Positions 63,394 through 64,000 of a DNA stretch of 64,000 bases are shown piece by piece; the first letter of the stretch is position 1, and every line of letters begins with the position of its first letter. The DNA lies in assembly GCF_000699445.3 (NCBI RefSeq), contig NC_067197.1, positions 32,533,809 to 32,597,808 of the forward strand, in the 5' to 3' direction. Source of the DNA: Schistosoma haematobium (Eukaryota; Platyhelminthes; Trematoda; Strigeidida; Schistosomatidae). The notes under the pieces are model-generated. The model was not told the origin of the DNA, did not search any database, and worked only from the letters and a program-made list of their open reading frames with translations. The position numbers were made by a program, and so were the translations under genes.

Positions 63394-63520
63394 GTTTTTG
63401 ATTGAGATCATGAACCGATTGACGTTAGACCACCACAATTGAAAACCTGGAAGCACTGGACGGCCGTTTCGTCCTATTGTGGGACTCCTCAGCAGTGCGC
63501 ATCCACGTGAGGGAATTCTC
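63394..63520 (-). mobile_element. Hammerhead SINE with intact ribozyme core, minus strand
   Basis: On the minus strand GCACTG pairs with CAGTGC, CTGAGGAG (63492-63485) pairs through GTCC/GGAC, GAAA is at 63470-63467, the short self-complementary stem is ACGGCCGT, and the GTC triplet (63461-63459) precedes the cleavage point. All invariant core bases are present. The tRNA-like head is missing or not recognisable beyond 63520, so this copy is probably truncated. Confidence 0.88.
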
Positions 63521-63654
63521 GAAGTTCGAGTGAGAAGCCGTGACTAGTGGAGCTAGTCCTTGTCGGGTAGAGACAGGTATCTACCTCAGTACAACGGAAG
63601 TTGGTCGCGCAATTTCGTGGATTGGTTGATGTTAGAAACTATCACCATTGGATG

Positions 63655-63843
63655 CCGGCTCAGTGGTCCAGTTGGTTAAGAGTTCGCACGCGAGACCGAA
63701 GGCCCTGGGTTCGAATCCCGCGAGCGGGATCGTGGATGCGCACTGCTGAGAAGTCCCACAATAGGACGAAACGGCCGTCCAGTGCTTCCAGGTTTTCAAT
63801 TGTGGTGGTCTAACATCAATCGGTTCATGATCTCAATCAAAAA
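63655..63843 (+). mobile_element. Hammerhead SINE with tRNA-like head, plus strand
   Basis: The A box TGGTCCAGTTGG (about 63664-63675) and B box GGTTCGAATCC (about 63708-63718) fit Pol III internal promoters. The hammerhead module at 63740-63787 is as in the minus-strand copy, except that CTGAGGAG has become CTGAGAAG (A at 63751, the position of the conserved G8). The shared tail ends GATCTCAATCAAAAA. Confidence 0.9.
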
Positions 63844-64000
63844 ATATATTTATTATTCTGTAGTTTTAGGTTTTGGTAGCTCTTAATTCTAGATAAATGT
63901 TCACTGTGTATTTGTTTCTTTTTGACAAAAAATGCTTAAGCTTCAATTAATTTCTTGTCAATAATGCAATTTCACTGTTGAATTAATGACAAATAGTTCC

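Larger units (their letters stand above)
62475..64000 (+). other. MON2 intron running off the window
   Basis: After the gtatgt donor no further MON2 exon is found. The stretch holds the foldback element and the head-to-head SINE pair. Confidence 0.6.

Noticed and set aside
1..64000. CRISPR arrays, rRNA genes, functional tRNA genes, bacterial-type operons
   Set aside because: None seen; tRNA-like boxes occur only as heads of SINEs, and the gene structure is eukaryotic.

Overview
This is a eukaryotic, AT-rich, intron-rich and repeat-laden window. It fits a blood fluke (genus Schistosoma). The pointers are tRNA-derived SINEs carrying a hammerhead-ribozyme module (the Sm-alpha type), RTE elements ending in (gtaa)n tails (SR2-like), CR1-like non-LTR elements and a Gypsy/Ty3 remnant, all inside and between conserved metazoan trafficking genes. 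The species cannot be fixed from the sequence alone.

Layout. Positions 1-7,686 hold the 5' half of a Sec24 gene (COPII cargo adaptor) on the minus strand, with four exons recognised; its 3' part lies off the left edge. Its large first intron contains a broken CR1-like reverse transcriptase. Positions 6,796-16,904 are a near-perfect direct tandem duplication (unit about 5,053 bp). The unit carries the 3' end of that reverse transcriptase, Sec24 exon 1, a second non-LTR reverse transcriptase fragment and the 5' part of a CR1-like element. Only the right copy runs on into a nearly full-length CR1-like element (ORF1 with a PHD-type finger; ORF2 with endonuclease and reverse transcriptase), ending near 20.2 kb. 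Positions 20,469-43,353 are a giant palindrome: arms of about 9.1 kb and 11.5 kb around a 2.3 kb spacer. The arms are nearly identical except for a 2,397 bp indel, and hold decayed Gypsy pol, a hammerhead SINE, and small open reading frames including a two-membrane-segment protein. Positions 44,007-62,474 hold the 5' part of MON2 (Golgi/endosome scaffold related to large Arf-GEFs) on the plus strand. Fourteen exons were placed by splice sites, reading phase and similarity to animal MON2; the gene continues off the right edge. Its introns contain an antisense RTE element with a second RTE nested in it, a foldback element and several hammerhead SINE relics.

How it fits together. The two host genes are divergently oriented (Sec24 leftward, MON2 rightward) and both act in secretory or endosomal membrane traffic. 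The 36 kb between their starts is filled by the tandem duplication and the palindrome. I see no operon-like system. The most striking features are structural: the palindrome, the duplicated Sec24 first exon, and the head-to-head hammerhead SINE pair at 63.4-63.85 kb. Many differences between duplicated copies are one-base homopolymer changes, so some apparent frameshifts may be long-read consensus errors rather than real mutations.
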